Source: JBBSEX01 sp038239345
GTDB taxonomy: Bacteria; Acidobacteriota; Terriglobia; Bryobacterales; Bryobacteraceae
Direction of reading: 5' to 3'
NCBI GenBank assembly: GCA_038239345.1
Contig: JBBSEX010000003.1
Span: 62,001 to 126,000 of the forward strand
Length of the DNA stretch: 64,000 bases
The position numbers were made by a program, and so were the translations under genes. Positions 62,184-64,000 of the stretch are shown here, in pieces. The notes beneath the pieces were generated by a model, which did no database searches, was not told the DNA's origin, and saw only the letters and a list, made by a program, of their open reading frames with translations. Position 1 is the first letter of the stretch. Every line of letters starts with the position of its first letter.

Positions 62184-62362
62184 TCGTACTTTAATTGTAA
62201 ATGCCTTGAACCCCTATGGGAATAGCGATTTTGAACTACAACGAAAGCTCCCCGGGGGCGGATTAGTTGCCGTTCATCTCCCTTTCTAGCCCGCTTGCGC
62301 GCCACGGCGCCCGCTGCACGGGACGCATAGGTCAAGCCCGTCGATTCGGGCATTCTTGTGGA
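62184..62362. other. Non-coding region between the divergent kinase and receptor genes
   Basis: No ORF or RNA is evident; it should hold both promoters. Confidence 0.5.
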
Positions 62363-64000
62363 ATGAGGAAACTCGGGTTACAAGTCAGTTATGTGTTTTT
62401 AGCAGGTCTTCTTTTAAGTCCCGCCTCGTTCACCCAATCCATTAATAGCGGAACGGTGGAGGGCACAGTCAAGGATCCTTCGGGCGCGATCATCAAGGGT
62501 GCAACCGTCCAGATTCGCAGCGCGGTGACCGGTTATCAGCAAACCACCCCTACGGATTCCCAAGGACGATACCGCTTAAGCAACATCCCGCAGAATGCTT
62601 ATATTCTTCGGGTGACCGCGGGTAGCTTTGCTCCACTGGTTCGAAGCGTCGACGTTCGCAGCTCCGTTCCGTCGAACGAAGACTTCGCACTGCAAGTGGC
62701 GGGCGCGTCGCAGAGCGTCGTAGTGGAAGGTGACGCCGGGCTTCTTGAAACCGAACCCAGCGCACATCAGGACGTGGATCGGTCCAGTTTTTCGAAGCTT
62801 CCAATTTTCAGCCCCGGCGGCGGTTTGAGCGAAGCGATCACTTACAGCAGCGGCGGAGTGGCCGCGGATGCCAATGGATTCTTTCATCCGTTGGGCGATC
62901 ACGCCCAGGTTACCTTTGTCGTGGATGGACAGCCGATCAGCGATCAACAGAGTAAAGTTTTCTCCACGCAACTGCCGCTGAACGCGATTCAGAGTATGGA
63001 AATCATCTCCGGCTCGCCGGACGCGCAGTACGGTGATAAGTCGAGCCTGATTGTTAACAGCACGACGCGTTCCGGGCTGGGCGCACCGAAGGCTTTCGGC
63101 AATCTCTCGGCGAATTGGGGATCGTTTGGAACCGCCGGCGGAGACGCCTCATTCGGCATCGGAGGAGCCAAATACGGAAATTTCATTTCGCTTAGCGGCA
63201 TCCGCAGCGGCCATTTCCTGGACACGCCGGAATTTCTGCCCATCCACGATATCGGAAACAACGAAACTATCTTCGATCGCTTCGACTATCAACCAACAGC
63301 CCGCGACGCTTTCCATTTGAATCTGTTCACCGCTCGAAACTGGTTTCAAGCTCCCAACAGTTATGACCAGCTAAGCCAGGACCAGCGGCAGCGGGTGATG
63401 ACCTATAACATCGCCCCCGGCTATCAACACACTTTTAACGCCCATACACTGCTGACCGTCAACCCTTACCTGCGGCGCGATCAAGTGAATTATTATGGCA
63501 GCCGCGATCCGTTCGCCGACACACCAGTGACCGTGTCGCAAGATCGGTTTCTGACTAACTGGGGTATCAAGGCTGACATTTCCTACCAGCGCGGAATTCA
63601 CGATTTCAAGTTCGGGACGCAATTGCAGCAAACACGCTTGGTAGAGCACTTCACATTCGGCATCACCGATCCCACCTTCAATCCCGTTTGCCTCGATGGC
63701 GATCAGAATCCATTGCTGCTGCCTGGCGTTTCCGATCCCGATACGTGCTCGACCATCAATCCCACCTTTACCGGCAATCCAAATCTTCAACCAGGAATCG
63801 TTCTGTTCGATTTAAGCCGCGGTGGATCTCAGTTCAGCTTCCGTGGACGCAAAAATATCAACCAATATGCGTTCTATGTAGCCGATACAATTCGCCTTGG
63901 AAACTTCACAATCAACGCTGGCTTGCGTGACGATCAATACAATGGACTCTCGTCCGCAAATGGCGTTCAACCCCGCATCGGCGTTGCCTATCTTGTCAAG
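62363..64000 (+). CDS. TonB-dependent receptor-like protein with carboxypeptidase-regulatory domain (5' part)
   Basis: The first 546 codons of a large outer-membrane protein with no stop before the window ends. A signal peptide (SYVFLAGLLLSPASF) is followed by GTVEGTVKDPSGAIIKGATV and DSQGRYRLSNIPQNAYILRV (a CarboxypepD_reg fold), then a plug-like part with VTFVVDGQPISDQQSKVFST and LNAIQSMEIISGSPDAQYG, then beta-barrel strands (NLFTARNWFQAPNSYD). This architecture is very frequent in Acidobacteria, where it is thought to take up or bind polymers. The ATG at 62363 lacks a clear ribosome-binding site. Confidence 0.9.
   Translation, partial: MRKLGLQVSYVFLAGLLLSPASFTQSINSGTVEGTVKDPSGAIIKGATVQIRSAVTGYQQTTPTDSQGRYRLSNIPQNAYILRVTAGSFAPLVRSVDVRSSVPSNEDFALQVAGASQSVVVEGDAGLLETEPSAHQDVDRSSFSKLPIFSPGGGLSEAITYSSGGVAADANGFFHPLGDHAQVTFVVDGQPISDQQSKVFSTQLPLNAIQSMEIISGSPDAQYGDKSSLIVNSTTRSGLGAPKAFGNLSANWGSFGTAGGDASFGIGGAKYGNFISLSGIRSGHFLDTPEFLPIHDIGNNETIFDRFDYQPTARDAFHLNLFTARNWFQAPNSYDQLSQDQRQRVMTYNIAPGYQHTFNAHTLLTVNPYLRRDQVNYYGSRDPFADTPVTVSQDRFLTNWGIKADISYQRGIHDFKFGTQLQQTRLVEHFTFGITDPTFNPVCLDGDQNPLLLPGVSDPDTCSTINPTFTGNPNLQPGIVLFDLSRGGSQFSFRGRKNINQYAFYVADTIRLGNFTINAGLRDDQYNGLSSANGVQPRIGVAYLVK

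Overview
The window most likely comes from an acidobacterium, probably of the Solibacter/Bryobacter type. It has Gram-negative envelope genes (KDO activation by kdsB, an LPS-type glycosyltransferase, OmpA, outer-membrane barrels). It also has family signatures frequent in Acidobacteria: two VWFA-type secreted proteins, a very large receptor with a carboxypeptidase-like N-terminal domain, a eukaryotic-type Ser/Thr kinase, a membrane-anchored winged-helix regulator and a LytS/LytTR pair. The taxonomic call is inference. No rRNA, tRNA or CRISPR array was recognised.

Layout. 1-670: 5' part of priA, minus strand. 0.7-5.3 kb: MFS transporter, polytopic glycosyltransferase, OmpA-like protein, esterase. 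5.3-9.5 kb: ileS-lspA-lgt, isoleucyl-tRNA synthesis plus lipoprotein maturation. 9.5-15.9 kb, minus strand: RsbU-type phosphatase, pyrG, kdsB, and a flavoprotein/membrane polyferredoxin pair. 16.1-18.2 kb: a three-gene RiPP/metal-peptide operon of a Tat-exported six-cysteine peptide, a DUF692 (MNIO) enzyme and a DUF2063 partner, with a clear promoter and an intercistronic hairpin. 18.2-23.0 kb: a large glycoside-hydrolase-like protein, two unknown small proteins, an aldo/keto reductase and DoxX. 23.0-25.6 kb, minus strand: an operon of a secreted protein ending in LPKTA plus a membrane tail, a VWFA protein and a sortase, which is notable in a diderm bacterium. 25.8-33.6 kb: housekeeping and small regulators (Nudix, GDPD, CadC-like regulator, methyltransferase, ribbon-helix-helix protein with a possible operator, beta-propeller, FAD oxidoreductase, cold-shock protein). 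33.8-41.5 kb: selB, a second VWFA protein, response regulator, flavin reductase, HU, site-2 protease, two glycosyltransferases, prepilin peptidase.

41.6-46.5 kb is accessory. A LysM/peptidoglycan-binding protein and a possible muramidase-like protein are followed by an IS1595-like element (43590-45597; matching terminal repeats, 8-bp target duplication with one mismatch, frameshifted transposase, passenger ORFs), and then by an unknown glycine-rich protein that was probably part of the same cassette before insertion.

46.6-54.0 kb: zinc-ribbon membrane protein, FtsB, an LmbE-type deacetylase, rhomboid and PfkB kinase (the last three in a tight operon), a Ser/Thr kinase with a glutamine run, a CsgG-like protein, and infC preceded by a structured leader. 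54.0-59.4 kb looks like a copper (or other soft-metal) island: a MerC-like protein, two cysteine-rich exported proteins, an outer-membrane barrel, a Tat-exported two-domain multicopper oxidase with a Met-rich tail, and a TolC-family protein with an N-terminal CusF-like domain. 59.4-62.2 kb: LytTR regulator and LytS-type kinase. 62.36-64.0 kb: start of a large TonB-receptor-like protein that runs off the end.

The strongest candidates for a little-described system are the sortase triad and the six-cysteine peptide operon, followed by the interrupted peptidoglycan cassette and the CusF-TolC fusion.
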